Shown: positions 33,786 to 42,352 of the stretch, one piece after another
Position numbering within the stretch: the stretch's first letter is position 1
Layout: each line of letters opens with the position of its first letter
Translations under genes and position numbers: made by a program
Notes under the pieces: generated by a model
What the model saw: the letters and a program-made list of their open reading frames with translations, nothing else
What the model was told of the DNA's origin: nothing
Databases searched by the model: none
DNA from: Ignavibacteriota bacterium
Lineage (GTDB): Bacteria; Bacteroidota; Ignavibacteria; Ignavibacteriales; Ignavibacteriaceae
DNA: 64,000 nucleotides
Assembly: GCA_013285405.1 (NCBI GenBank)
Contig: CP053446.1
Coordinates: 3,705,001 to 3,769,000 of the forward strand
Reading direction: 5' to 3'

Positions 33786-34937
33786 CTATCGTTTGATTTT
33801 TCTAGACTTCCATAAATAGTTACCGAAAGCGCCAACAAATCCTGTGAGGATGATATAAGGTACTTGAAATATTTCTGTAATTATTAAATAGTTCAGGTTA
33901 ATGTTGTTAAGCAGTAATCTCTTTCCCCTAAACAAAATCATATATTCAAAAATGATTTTAAAGATAATTGATAACATAAATGAAAATAAAAATAATTCAT
34001 TTAATGTGAGTCCAAGAATTATTTGAGCAATCAACCCAAGATAAAATGCATAAATTAAAATTAGTTTTAATACGAGGCTTTTATCGCTGTAAAATAATCC
34101 TTTGCTTGCCCATCTTTTTCGCTGTTGATAAAATGCACCAAGGCTTTGATTAGCAGAAGTTCTAACGATTGCATTTTTATCAATACAGAACTTCACTTTG
34201 AAATCAGTATCCGTCCATATTTTTTGCATCAACAATTCATCGTCACCGGAAGACAAGTTCATATTATCTTTAAATCCTCCTACTTCATCAAATACTTTTT
34301 TACGATAAGCGATATTTGCTGCATTGCAAATAGTTGGATGACCGGATCCAATCAAACCTGCCCCGGCTAGCACTAATCCGGCAAATTCAAGTTTTTGAAA
34401 TTTTGAGAATATACTTTTATCATCCAAAAATTCAACTGGACCGGAAACAAAACCAGTTACAGAATCGAAGGTTTGCATTAAAGATATCAACCACTCTTCG
34501 TTATGAATGCAGTCAGCATCAGTTGTAACAATAATATCACCTTTTGCATTTTCAATTCCGAATCTGACTGCACGCTTCTTATGTGCATTTATCGAATATT
34601 CATTTGGCACTGAAATAATCTTAATATTAATCTTTTTAATATTTTCTTTAAGAATTTCCATTGAGTTATCTTCTGAAGAATCATTTACGTAAATGACTTC
34701 AAATTTTTCGATCGGGTATAACTGGGATTCAATTGATTTCAGACTTGCCAAAATATTTTCGGATTCATTTCGGAATGGAATAATTACAGATACAAATTCA
34801 CGAGGTATTTTTTGGTTCTGATTTAAGATTAATTGTCCCAGTCCTCTGAATATTCGCTGCAGAAAAAAGAGATAGTGCAATAATAAGACTAAAAATAATG
34901 CGAGTAAATAAAGTGAGAATGAATACTCAACGTTCAT
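33786..34937 (-). CDS. Family 2 glycosyltransferase with membrane segments
   Basis: A 383-residue membrane-bound GT2 enzyme that adds a sugar from a nucleotide donor. An N-terminal helix (about 5-27) is followed by the GT-A core: 'FVSVIIPFRNESENILASL', 'VIYVNDSSEDNSMEIL', the D-x-D-like 'TTDADC', 'SGDDELLMQKIW' and the acceptor-site 'QQRKRW' (a Q-x-x-R-W type motif). Three C-terminal hydrophobic segments follow. This layout is typical of processive or lipid-linked GT2 enzymes. Its start overlaps the end of the flippase-like gene upstream by 11 bases, so the three genes 36939-33786 form one operon. The product glycan is unknown. Confidence 0.9.
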   Translation of the reverse strand: MNVEYSFSLYLLALFLVLLLHYLFFLQRIFRGLGQLILNQNQKIPREFVSVIIPFRNESENILASLKSIESQLYPIEKFEVIYVNDSSEDNSMEILKENIKKINIKIISVPNEYSINAHKKRAVRFGIENAKGDIIVTTDADCIHNEEWLISLMQTFDSVTGFVSGPVEFLDDKSIFSKFQKLEFAGLVLAGAGLIGSGHPTICNAANIAYRKKVFDEVGGFKDNMNLSSGDDELLMQKIWTDTDFKVKFCIDKNAIVRTSANQSLGAFYQQRKRWASKGLFYSDKSLVLKLILIYAFYLGLIAQIILGLTLNELFLFSFMLSIIFKIIFEYMILFRGKRLLLNNINLNYLIITEIFQVPYIILTGFVGAFGNYLWKSRKIKR

Positions 34938-35907
34938 TTTTTCTCAGGAACATTCCAACGCCAATTAAAGCTGGAATTAACAGATTGATGATGAATAAAA
35001 ATATTGAAGCATTGAAACCAACAGAAGCACTTTCACCCATCTGAGTCAAAAAGTAAATAGAAACACCTTCTCTTATTCCAAGTTCACCAATGGAAACCGG
35101 TGGTATAATTGTCTTTGAAAACATTATCAGGTTAGCTGCCCACAAGTAGTTAATGAAATTAAAATGATTTGAGAAAGCCATAGCAAGCAGCGCATACTGA
35201 ATCAAGAAACATGAATAAAATAAGAAGGAAATAACAATCATTTTGTAGAAATACCTTTTATCAAGGTTTTCGAAAATTTTTAACTTATCCAGAAATGATC
35301 TTACACGCGAAGAAGTATTCAGTCTGCTAAATAGTAAACTATTCCAAAAACGGTTACTCACTAAAAGCATTAGAAGTAAATAGAAAAACGAAAAAATTAA
35401 TACAAAGAGTGAAAGAACTAAATAGATGGATACATTATGATAATAATAAATAAACAGCAAACTCGACACTGATCCAATCGAAGCTACCATCAACAAAGGA
35501 AAAAATTTATCAACCAATGTTGCAACTGTTACCTGCACAAGTGACTTATCTCTAAATTCAATTCCTCTTCCAAAATATTCACCAATTCTTAACGGAGTAA
35601 TAATACCGGCAGAGAATCCAAAGAAAAGTGATCTGAATATTTTAGAATTATCTTTCACTTCAAGCACTTCATTGCAGGTAATTCTCCATTTAATGTACTG
35701 AAGACCGATATTAACGACTCCAAGAATCAAAACTAAGCCGATCATTAACAAGTTAGCTTCGTTTATTGCTGATATAATTTGATCGTAATCAATAAAGTTA
35801 ATGAGAAAGATCAGTAATCCTGCGGCAATAATTAACTTCGCTGCAATTACTACAGTTATTTTATTAATCAGACGGTATTTTTGTATTTCTGTTAAATCCT
35901 TTTCCAT
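34927..35907 (-). CDS. Lysylphosphatidylglycerol synthase TM-region/UPF0104 family flippase-like protein
   Basis: A 326-residue polytopic membrane protein with about eight hydrophobic segments. Features of the LPG_synthase_TM/UPF0104 family are 'NIGLQYIKWRITCNEVLEV', 'FFGFSAGIITPLRIGEYFGR', 'VTVATLVDKFFPLLMVASIG' and the late 'ISIGELGIREGVSIYF'-like segment ('PPVSIGELGIREGVSIYF'). The family includes the membrane part of MprF, a lipid flippase, and proteins found with glycosyltransferases. The stretch 'GIITPLRIGEYFGRG' is strongly typical. It sits between the radical SAM gene (9 bases upstream) and the glycosyltransferase (11-base overlap), suggesting a role in moving or making a membrane glycolipid. 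Confidence 0.85.
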   Translation of the reverse strand: MEKDLTEIQKYRLINKITVVIAAKLIIAAGLLIFLINFIDYDQIISAINEANLLMIGLVLILGVVNIGLQYIKWRITCNEVLEVKDNSKIFRSLFFGFSAGIITPLRIGEYFGRGIEFRDKSLVQVTVATLVDKFFPLLMVASIGSVSSLLFIYYYHNVSIYLVLSLFVLIFSFFYLLLMLLVSNRFWNSLLFSRLNTSSRVRSFLDKLKIFENLDKRYFYKMIVISFLFYSCFLIQYALLAMAFSNHFNFINYLWAANLIMFSKTIIPPVSIGELGIREGVSIYFLTQMGESASVGFNASIFLFIINLLIPALIGVGMFLRKNER

Positions 35908-35916
35908 AAAGTTTTT

Positions 35917-36939
35917 CTATTGCTCTATCTCAAATATATTAACTTTCAGACCTTCTGTACAGTTAGTGCACATGGATTCCGATTTCCTATCATCAAGTAT
36001 TTTTTTTCTGAAATTATAATACTTTGCTGATCTCCATATTTCAGAAAATGATTTCCCGTTAACCAGTCCGATTTCATTCTCAGCATCTTTATCAAAGCAG
36101 CAGGGAACAACTCTTCCATCCCAGGTAATTACGGATGTTCTCCATAAAGCAAAGCAATGGTTCTTAATTTCATTCTTAATCCTGAATGATTGATCATCAA
36201 GCGCATATCTTCTGAATTTTTTATTTGTCGGAAGAAACTTAAGAGCATTTTCATAAGAAGAGATTTGCATTGTTTTAAATACGAGTTTATCGACACCGAC
36301 CTCTTTGCAATATTTTTTAACCTCACCCAATTGATGTTCATTCTGTTTCATCACAATAAATTGAAATTCGACAAAAGGTTTTTTAAATCCACGTTCTATC
36401 TTTCGATTTATCAAAGCTCTCAATCCTGAATCAGCTTGTTCAAAAGTGCCACCGATACGATACTTTTGATAACTTTCCTCATCAAGTCCATCAACTGAGA
36501 AAATAAGTTTATCAGGTGCGTTATCAAGAACTTGATCAACATTTTTAGCATTTACAAAATGACCGTTGGTACTAATTGATACATATACTTTTTTCGACTG
36601 AGCATAGCTAATCATCTCAGGCAGATTTTTATTTATATATGGTTCCCCCTGAAAGAATAGCTGAATATAAAACCCAGTCTTACTTATTTCATCAACTAAT
36701 TTTTTAAAATCCTCTGACTTCAATAAACCTAATGGACGGGTCAAAGCTCCTAAACCAGAAGGACATTCGGGACACTTAAGATTACAATGATTTGTTGGTT
36801 CAATTGAGTACGATATTGGCATTCCCCACACAATTGGCTTTCGTAACATTCTGGAAAGATAAAAAGAACTAATTATTTTAATTGAGTTGACTGCTCTTTT
36901 AATAGTAAAATATTTGATTAGATTTATTTCCAACAACAC
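35917..36939 (-). CDS. Radical SAM protein with SPASM-like C-terminal domain
   Basis: A 340-residue radical S-adenosylmethionine enzyme. The cluster motif C-x3-C-x2-C is in 'PTNHCNLKCPECPSG' at about residues 52-59. The core strands 'FFQGEPYINKNLPEMISYA', 'VYVSISTNGHFVN' and 'LIFSVDGLDEESYQKYRIGG' are canonical. The C-terminal part has a SPASM-type auxiliary cluster pattern: 'NHCFALWRTSVITWDGRVV', 'PCCFDKDAENEIG' and 'SMCTNCTEGL'. SPASM enzymes modify peptides, proteins or metabolites; the target here is not evident. It heads the operon with the flippase-like and glycosyltransferase genes and is divergent from bshC. Confidence 0.92.
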   Translation of the reverse strand: MLLEINLIKYFTIKRAVNSIKIISSFYLSRMLRKPIVWGMPISYSIEPTNHCNLKCPECPSGLGALTRPLGLLKSEDFKKLVDEISKTGFYIQLFFQGEPYINKNLPEMISYAQSKKVYVSISTNGHFVNAKNVDQVLDNAPDKLIFSVDGLDEESYQKYRIGGTFEQADSGLRALINRKIERGFKKPFVEFQFIVMKQNEHQLGEVKKYCKEVGVDKLVFKTMQISSYENALKFLPTNKKFRRYALDDQSFRIKNEIKNHCFALWRTSVITWDGRVVPCCFDKDAENEIGLVNGKSFSEIWRSAKYYNFRKKILDDRKSESMCTNCTEGLKVNIFEIEQ

Positions 36940-37071
36940 AAACTAATTTGTTAAACTTCAATCAAAAAATAATCATTTGATTTCTAACCTGAAAGAATTC
37001 CCTTTTTTAAATAGCTGTTAAAACATTATCTTTCGAGCGACAAACTCACCAATTCATTCACTGAGGGATAA

Positions 37072-38698
37072 ATGTTTATAAACTTTAGCGATATACCGGG
37101 TCATCAAAATCTTTTTCTTGATTACCTGTACGAGTTTGAAAACGTTGCAGACTTTTTTGCCAACGACTTTCGAAACAGGGAGAACTATCTGAAAATATTC
37201 AGAAGCATTTCTGAGAGCAGACAAGATTTCGCTTCCAGAATTCCTGATATTATTTCGAATCAATACGCAAATCTGAATCCCTCTGGTAAAACTGCCCAAA
37301 ACATTAAGAAACTGGCTGATAAAAAAACACTCGCGATTGTAACCGGTCAGCAGCTTGGAATTTTAGGCGGACCGCTCTACACATTTTACAAAATAATAAC
37401 AGCGATAAAGCTGAGCCAATTTCTCTCAGAAAGATATGATGATTATAACTTCGTTCCGGTTTTTTGGCTCGAAGGAGATGATCATGACTTCAATGAAGTA
37501 AGGACAATTAAAATTATTGATGATAATAATTCGTTAGTAACTGTTGGTTATAAAGAAGAAATTGAAGAAGATGATTTAAAACAGAGTGTCGGATTAATAA
37601 AGTTAGATAATTCCATTAATGACTTTTTCACTGCTCTGGAAAAGGAACTCAAAGAAACTGAATTTAAATCATCGCTTCTCCAACAATTAAAAAATTGTTT
37701 CCAGGAAGGCAGAACATTTTAAAGCCGCTTTCAGGGATCTTATCTTCAATTATTTTGACAATTATGGTCTCGTAATTTTTGATCCGCAGACGGATGAAGT
37801 AAAACAACTACTCAAACCAATATTCAAAAAAGAGATAACAGATTTCAGAATTCACACAGAACAATTGGTACACGTTAGCGCAACTCTTGAAGAATTATAT
37901 CATGCACAGGTAAAAGTCAAACCTGTAAATTTGTTTCTGAGAGTCGATGAAGGTCGTCATTCAATTGAACCTGTTGAGAATGAATTCAGGTTAAGAAGAA
38001 AAAGAAAAAGCTATACACAGGAACAGTTGCTTGAAGTTCTGGAAAATGAACCTGATAAATTCAGTCCGAATGTTTTACTCAGACCAATTTGCCAGGATTA
38101 TTTATTACCAACAGCATTTTACATTGCCGGACCCAGTGAAATTGCATATTTCGCTCAGCTAAAACCATTGTATGAGTTATACAATATAGTCGAGCCTATT
38201 ATTTACCCAAGGTCATCACTAACTATACTGGAAAATTCAATTGCCGGTTCTCTTGATAAATTTTCAATCGGAATAAATGATGTTTTTGTTGATGTTGAAA
38301 ATGTTAAGAAAAGAATAATCAACTCGGTTGAACAAAGTTCAGTGGATGAAATGTTCAGCGATATTTCAAATCAACTGGAAAACTCATTCGATCAACTCAA
38401 AGAAAAACTATTTGATCTTGATAAAACAATTGCAGATTCAAGTAACAGGTACAGAGATAAAATATTAGGAACTATAGCCGAACTTAAATCAAAAGCCGAA
38501 AAAGCTCAGCAGAAAAAATATGAAGTTACATTGCGGCAAATTGATCGTGCAGCCGTTCATCTTTTCCCGAATTCAAATTTACAGGAACGTGAAATCAACT
38601 TTGTTTACTTTGTTAATAAATACGGTGATGAATTTTTAAAAAGAATTTTTGATGAATTACAGATAAATAAGTTCGAACACCAGGTAATCAGATTTTAG
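37072..38698 (+). pseudogene. bshC: bshC, putative cysteine ligase of bacillithiol synthesis, split by a one-base frameshift
   Basis: BshC adds cysteine to GlcN-malate in the last step of bacillithiol synthesis. The first part (37072-37722, 216 codons) has the nucleotide-binding signature 'LAIVTGQQLGILGGPLYT' and 'VPVFWLEGDDHDFNEV', then meets a stop. The frame one base further on continues without a break from about 37708: 'AEHFKAAFRDLIFNYFDNYG', 'LVIFDPQTDEV', then 'FSPNVLLRPICQDYLLPTAFYIAGP' in parts, through to 38698. Dropping one base of the GG at 37708-37709 restores a protein of about 541 residues, the usual BshC length. Both halves are well conserved, so the break is recent or a sequence error. 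It is divergent from the radical SAM gene and convergent with aroA. Confidence 0.85.
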
Positions 38699-39972
38699 CT
38701 GGAAACAGCACGAAGTTGATTTAAAAATCCGGGATTGGAAACTGACACACATTCAAATTTATCCACATTTCCACCACTATCAAGTAAGGATGACAAAATT
38801 GCAAAAGCCATCGCAATCCGGTGATCGTAAAAACTTTCAAATGTTTGAGCAATATTTTTTGGTAGTCCAATAACACTAAAACCGTCCTCGTGCTCATCAA
38901 TTGTCAATCCAATTTTCAAAAGATTTTTACAAATAGCTTTAATTCTGTCCGACTCTTTTACTCTCAACTCAGAAGCACCCCGAAGTTCATAATTTCCATC
39001 GGCAAAAATTCCGGCTATTGCCAGAATCGGTATTTCGTCAATTATTAGTGGAATAATTTCTTTCCTGATTATTATATTCGAAAGTCTGCTTGATTTAACA
39101 ATTACATCACCAAAGACTTCATTGTTCGAAACACCTTTCAGGTCGATTTGAATTCTTCCACCCATTTGTTTTAGAATATTTAAACATTCAGTTCGGGTTG
39201 GATTTAATGAAATATCTTTAATTATCAATTCAGAATCTCTTACAATTAAAGCAAGCACTATAAAAAACATTGCAGATGAAACATCACCCGGAATAAAATA
39301 TTCTTTGGCATCCGGATAATTTTTTCTTGAGACAAAAGATTTAATTTTAGTACCGTCTCTCTCGACTGATAATCCCAACAAATTTTCTGTATGATTTCGT
39401 GCAGCAGTTGTTTCAACCACGGATGATTGTTCATCAAGATGTAATCCGGCAAGAAGTATTGAACTTTTTACCTGCGCACTTGGAACCGGTAAAAAATAAT
39501 TTATTGCGCGAAAATTATTTGATGAAGAAATTTTTATCGGAAGTTTCCCATTATTGCTATTCAGATTAGTTCCCATTTGAGTTAATGGCTCAATAATTCT
39601 ATTCATCGGTCTTGTAGAAAGAGATTTATCTCCGATTATTTCAGATTCAAAATTTTGTGCGGATAGAATTCCTGTTAATAATCTTGCAGTCGTTCCCGAA
39701 TTTCCTGCATCGAGAGATTTTTGTGATGCATGGAACCCTTTATAACCCTTTCCGGTGATTGAATGAATACCGTTTTTATATTCAACTTGAATTCCCAGAT
39801 CAATTAAACATTTTATAGTTGATTTAACATCATCACTTTCTGAAAGATTTTTTATGATCGATTTTCCTTTTGCTAACGAAGAAATTAATAATGCCCGGTG
39901 TGATATAGATTTATCACCTTTGAATGTTAATGTACCTTTTACCTTAGTTATTTTATTAAAGGACTGAATCAT
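38695..39972 (-). CDS. aroA: 3-phosphoshikimate 1-carboxyvinyltransferase (EPSP synthase)
   Basis: Transfers the enolpyruvyl group of PEP to shikimate-3-phosphate in aromatic amino acid synthesis. All signature regions of the 425-residue enzyme are visible: 'GDKSISHRALLISSLAKGKS', 'SLDAGNSGTTARLLTGIL', 'GDKSLSTRPMNRIIEPL', 'PGDVSSAMFFIVLAL', 'LRVKESDRIKAICKNL' and 'FESFYDHRIAMAFAIL'. It lies 10 bases after trmH and is the last gene of the - strand unit 42216-38695. Its stop overlaps the bshC stop (convergent). Confidence 0.97.
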   Translation of the reverse strand: MIQSFNKITKVKGTLTFKGDKSISHRALLISSLAKGKSIIKNLSESDDVKSTIKCLIDLGIQVEYKNGIHSITGKGYKGFHASQKSLDAGNSGTTARLLTGILSAQNFESEIIGDKSLSTRPMNRIIEPLTQMGTNLNSNNGKLPIKISSSNNFRAINYFLPVPSAQVKSSILLAGLHLDEQSSVVETTAARNHTENLLGLSVERDGTKIKSFVSRKNYPDAKEYFIPGDVSSAMFFIVLALIVRDSELIIKDISLNPTRTECLNILKQMGGRIQIDLKGVSNNEVFGDVIVKSSRLSNIIIRKEIIPLIIDEIPILAIAGIFADGNYELRGASELRVKESDRIKAICKNLLKIGLTIDEHEDGFSVIGLPKNIAQTFESFYDHRIAMAFAILSSLLDSGGNVDKFECVSVSNPGFLNQLRAVSS

Positions 39973-39982
39973 TCAAGTAAAA

Positions 39983-40579
39983 TTATTTCTTTGACCACTC
40001 ATCGAGCAGATTTTTTAATTCTTTCGTACTCAATTCACTTTTGTCATACTTTTTCCTGATTAACCTTTGCCTCAATGCTTCATAGATACAAATTGCAGCA
40101 GAGACAGATACATTCAGGCTCTGAACCATACCGTACATTGGAATAAAAAATCGTTCATCAGCAAGCTTCTCGGCTTCATTTGAGAGACCTCTGTGTTCAT
40201 TCCCAAAAACAATGGCTGTCTTTTTTGTAAAATCAAGATCGTAAAGACTTTTCGAATCGGAATTAAGAGATGAAGCATAAATAACAAATTTTTCTTCCCG
40301 AAGCTGTGAATAACAATCTTCAATAGATTTATATTTCTCGCGTTCAATCCATTTATAAGCTGAAGCAGAAGATTTTTTACCAATCTTCGGAAACTTCTCT
40401 ACATTATACACTAATGAAACTTTGGGTACTCCTGCAGCATCGCAGGTTCTGAAGATTGCACTTACGTTATGAGGATCGTGAATATTTTCTAATACAACAC
40501 GGAGAGATGGCTGGCGTTTTGATAACACCCATTTTATTTTTTCAATTCGTTTTTCAGTTCTGAAATATGAATCAGACAC
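39983..40579 (-). CDS. TrmH-family (SpoU) RNA 2'-O-methyltransferase
   Basis: A 198-residue SPOUT methyltransferase with the three SpoU motifs: 'NIHDPHNVSAIFRTCDAAG' (motif 1), 'IVFGNEHRGLSNEA' (motif 2) and 'GMVQSLNVSVSAAICIYEAL' (motif 3, with the SAM-binding knot). Length and the C-terminal extension fit tRNA (Gm18) methyltransferase TrmH, but SpoU paralogues that act on rRNA look similar, so the target is not certain. The start overlaps the preceding HicB-like gene by 8 bases; aroA follows after 10 bases. Confidence 0.9.
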   Translation of the reverse strand: MSDSYFRTEKRIEKIKWVLSKRQPSLRVVLENIHDPHNVSAIFRTCDAAGVPKVSLVYNVEKFPKIGKKSSASAYKWIEREKYKSIEDCYSQLREEKFVIYASSLNSDSKSLYDLDFTKKTAIVFGNEHRGLSNEAEKLADERFFIPMYGMVQSLNVSVSAAICIYEALRQRLIRKKYDKSELSTKELKNLLDEWSKK

Positions 40580-40799
40580 TTTGATTGAAAACTAATTTAT
40601 AAACTGAATGATCTTTAATTTTTCTTGCTTTATCAACCTTCAATTTCTTAACATCAGTTTTAAGATAGAAAGCAGCCAGATCTAAAATTTTAGTCAGAAC
40701 TGTTTCTTCATCGTGAGCCCAGCTTTCGCATCCTGTTAAAGAAGGAACTTCAGCAGTAAAGCCGTCAAAAGTTTTTATAACTATAATATCAAGAACCAC
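40572..40799 (-). CDS. HicB-like small protein without a partner toxin
   Basis: A 75-residue protein that starts at a GTG, 12 bases after deoC. The sequence 'FDGFTAEVPSLTGCESWAHD' followed by 'EETVLTKILDLAAFYLK' has the partial RNase H-like fold signature of the HicB antitoxin family ('aevPslpGc...g.s.eeAl'). No HicA-type toxin is next to it: the neighbours are deoC and trmH. It is therefore an orphan HicB-fold protein, possibly a solitary regulator or a housekeeping relative. It overlaps the start of trmH by 8 bases, so it is co-translated with the unit. Confidence 0.65.
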   Translation of the reverse strand: MVLDIIVIKTFDGFTAEVPSLTGCESWAHDEETVLTKILDLAAFYLKTDVKKLKVDKARKIKDHSVYKLVFNQSV

Positions 40800-40811
40800 T
40801 TTAATCTACCA

Positions 40812-41687
40812 TTAATAATTCGATTCGCTTTTTTCGCCAGATACAATTTTCACACTTGCACTCGCACCGATTCTATCTGCACCGGAAGCAATCATCGCTT
40901 CAGCATCTTCTTTCGACCTGATACCCCCTGCAGCTTTAACACCAATTGAACTTCCAACAACATATTTCATCAAGGCAACATCGCCAACAGTTGCACCGCC
41001 TTTGCTAAAACCTGTGGATGTTTTTACGAAATCGGCTCCGGCTTTTTTACAAATCAAACACGCTTTAACTTTTTCCTCATCAGTAAGTAATGCTGCTTCA
41101 ATAATAACTTTCACTAAAGCGCCTTTACTTTTAGCTGTCATAACAACTTCGTTCACATCATTCTCCACATAACTATTATCACCAGCTTTCAGCCTTCCAA
41201 CATTTATAACCATATCAATTTCTGTTGCACCATTTTTTATAGCTTGCTCTGTTTCAAATTTTTTTACTTCTGCGGTTGTTGCACCAAGCGGGAATCCGAC
41301 AACGGTACAAATTCGTACTTCACTTCCCTTTAACAATGAAGCGCAGAGAGAAACATAACCTGGATTTATACAGACTGACGCAAAGTGATATTTTTTTGCT
41401 TCTTCACATAGTTCTGTAATTTCTTGTGGAGTAGCATCTGGTTTAAGCATTGTATGATCAATCTTTGATGCAATGTTTTTATCTTTTATAGAATTGCCAA
41501 CTCCCTTTCCCGCTGCGATTCTTGAAGCACCAACATCAACAATATTTTTTACAGTTTGCGGTTGAGTAATAACATTTGTTTCCCATCCTTTGCAGGAATC
41601 TCCGTAACAGTAATAATCTTTAAGGACTTTCTCAAGAAATTCCTGAGAAACATCTTCATCGGAAATTTTGTGGCTCTTGTTATTCAT
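40812..41687 (-). CDS. deoC: Deoxyribose-phosphate aldolase
   Basis: Cleaves 2-deoxyribose-5-phosphate to glyceraldehyde-3-phosphate and acetaldehyde in deoxynucleoside catabolism. The class I aldolase barrel is complete: '[20 protein letters not shown]', '[11 protein letters not shown]', '[14 protein letters not shown]', '[18 protein letters not shown]', '[13 protein letters not shown]', the Schiff-base Lys in '[17 protein letters not shown]', and '[18 protein letters not shown]'. At 291 residues it has an N-terminal extension of about 70 residues over the bacterial minimum, also seen in other members of the Bacteroidota group. Its start overlaps the end of the ORF6N gene by 8 bases. Confidence 0.96.
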   Translation of the reverse strand: MNNKSHKISDEDVSQEFLEKVLKDYYCYGDSCKGWETNVITQPQTVKNIVDVGASRIAAGKGVGNSIKDKNIASKIDHTMLKPDATPQEITELCEEAKKYHFASVCINPGYVSLCASLLKGSEVRICTVVGFPLGATTAEVKKFETEQAIKNGATEIDMVINVGRLKAGDNSYVENDVNEVVMTAKSKGALVKVIIEAALLTDEEKVKACLICKKAGADFVKTSTGFSKGGATVGDVALMKYVVGSSIGVKAAGGIRSKEDAEAMIASGADRIGASASVKIVSGEKSESNY

Positions 41688-42216
41688 TTATTGTAATTCC
41701 CATTTTTCTTTTTGTTGGATCCGGTGGAATTATAAGTTGATTAATTACATCAAATATAGCTTGAATCTGTGTATCGTGTGAATCGATTTTTAGTTCAAGT
41801 TCTTTTAATTTTTGAGCAAGCTCTTTGTGAGTGGAAATTATTTCTCTCAATTTAACGAATGCACGCATAATTTGAATGTTTACTTTTATTGCCTTCTTGC
41901 TTTTAAGAACAGATGAAAGCATAGCTACACCTTGTTCGGTAAATGCGTAAGGTTGTGATCTTCGTGCGCCTCCCCAACTTGTGGTCACAATTTGTGACTT
42001 CAAGTTTTCGAATTCTTTCTTCGATAATTGAAACATAAAATCTCTGGGAAAACGGTCTATATTTCTTTTTACAGCTTGATTCAAAACTTTTACTTCGACT
42101 TCATATAATGCTGCTAAATGAGTACTCAACATTACTTTCTGATTCCTGATCGAATAGATCTTTCTTTCAATTCGTTCGCTAGGGATTATTTCGGCTTTTT
42201 CTGATCTATTTTTCAT
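41680..42216 (-). CDS. ORF6N domain DNA-binding protein
   Basis: A 178-residue protein of the ORF6N (KilA-N-related, phage-type) family. The ORF6N domain spans about residues 14-105: '[20 protein letters not shown]', '[20 protein letters not shown]', '[20 protein letters not shown]', '[19 protein letters not shown]'. A C-terminal coiled-coil-like tail ('[20 protein letters not shown]') follows. The family is predicted to bind DNA. It sits in a metabolic operon with no other phage genes, and its 3' end overlaps deoC. The coding sequence contains the palindrome GTCACAATTTGTGAC (41984-41998), and matching palindromes lie upstream (42236-42345), suggesting autoregulation. Confidence 0.85.
   Translation of the reverse strand: MKNRSEKAEIIPSERIERKIYSIRNQKVMLSTHLAALYEVEVKVLNQAVKRNIDRFPRDFMFQLSKKEFENLKSQIVTTSWGGARRSQPYAFTEQGVAMLSSVLKSKKAIKVNIQIMRAFVKLREIISTHKELAQKLKELELKIDSHDTQIQAIFDVINQLIIPPDPTKRKMGITINE
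41984..41998. promoter_or_regulatory. Palindrome inside the ORF6N gene, same architecture as upstream sites
   Basis: GTCACAA-T-TTGTGAC is a perfect 7+1+7 inverted repeat, coding for part of 'KSQIVTTS' on the - strand. It has the same length and centre as the upstream site at 42236. It may be a coincidence of the conserved codons, or an internal binding site. Confidence 0.4.
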
Positions 42217-42235
42217 ATAATATTTTTTATTTGTG

Positions 42236-42250
42236 GTCGCAATTTGCGAC
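42236..42250. promoter_or_regulatory. Candidate operator 1 upstream of the ORF6N gene
   Basis: GTCGCAA-T-TTGCGAC is a perfect 7+1+7 palindrome 20 bases upstream of the ORF6N start codon. It differs from the internal site at 41984 by one symmetric base pair. Confidence 0.55.
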
Positions 42251-42263
42251 TACGTTTTTTGAG

Positions 42264-42278
42264 ATCACAACCTGTGAT
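42264..42278. promoter_or_regulatory. Candidate operator 2 upstream of the ORF6N gene
   Basis: ATCACA-ACC-TGTGAT is a perfect 6+3+6 palindrome with the same total length as the neighbouring site, centred 28 bases away from it. Confidence 0.5.
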
Positions 42279-42328
42279 ATCAATTTATGTTGAGGTACTA
42301 ATTTGGAGCATCAAACTTTTAATTCTAA

Positions 42329-42345
42329 GATCTCAATTTGCGACC
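42329..42345. promoter_or_regulatory. Candidate operator 3 (degenerate)
   Basis: GATCTCAATTTGCGACC keeps the right half TTTGCGAC of operator 1 and a diverged left half. It lies just beyond the folD stop codon. Confidence 0.35.
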
Positions 42346-42352
42346 TCAAAAC

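Noticed and set aside
40572..40799. A HicAB toxin-antitoxin locus
   Set aside because: Only the HicB-like half is present; neither neighbour resembles the HicA dsRBD-like toxin.
41680..42345. A prophage remnant around the ORF6N gene
   Set aside because: ORF6N is a phage-type domain, but the surrounding genes are all metabolic and no integrase, capsid or att repeat is seen.
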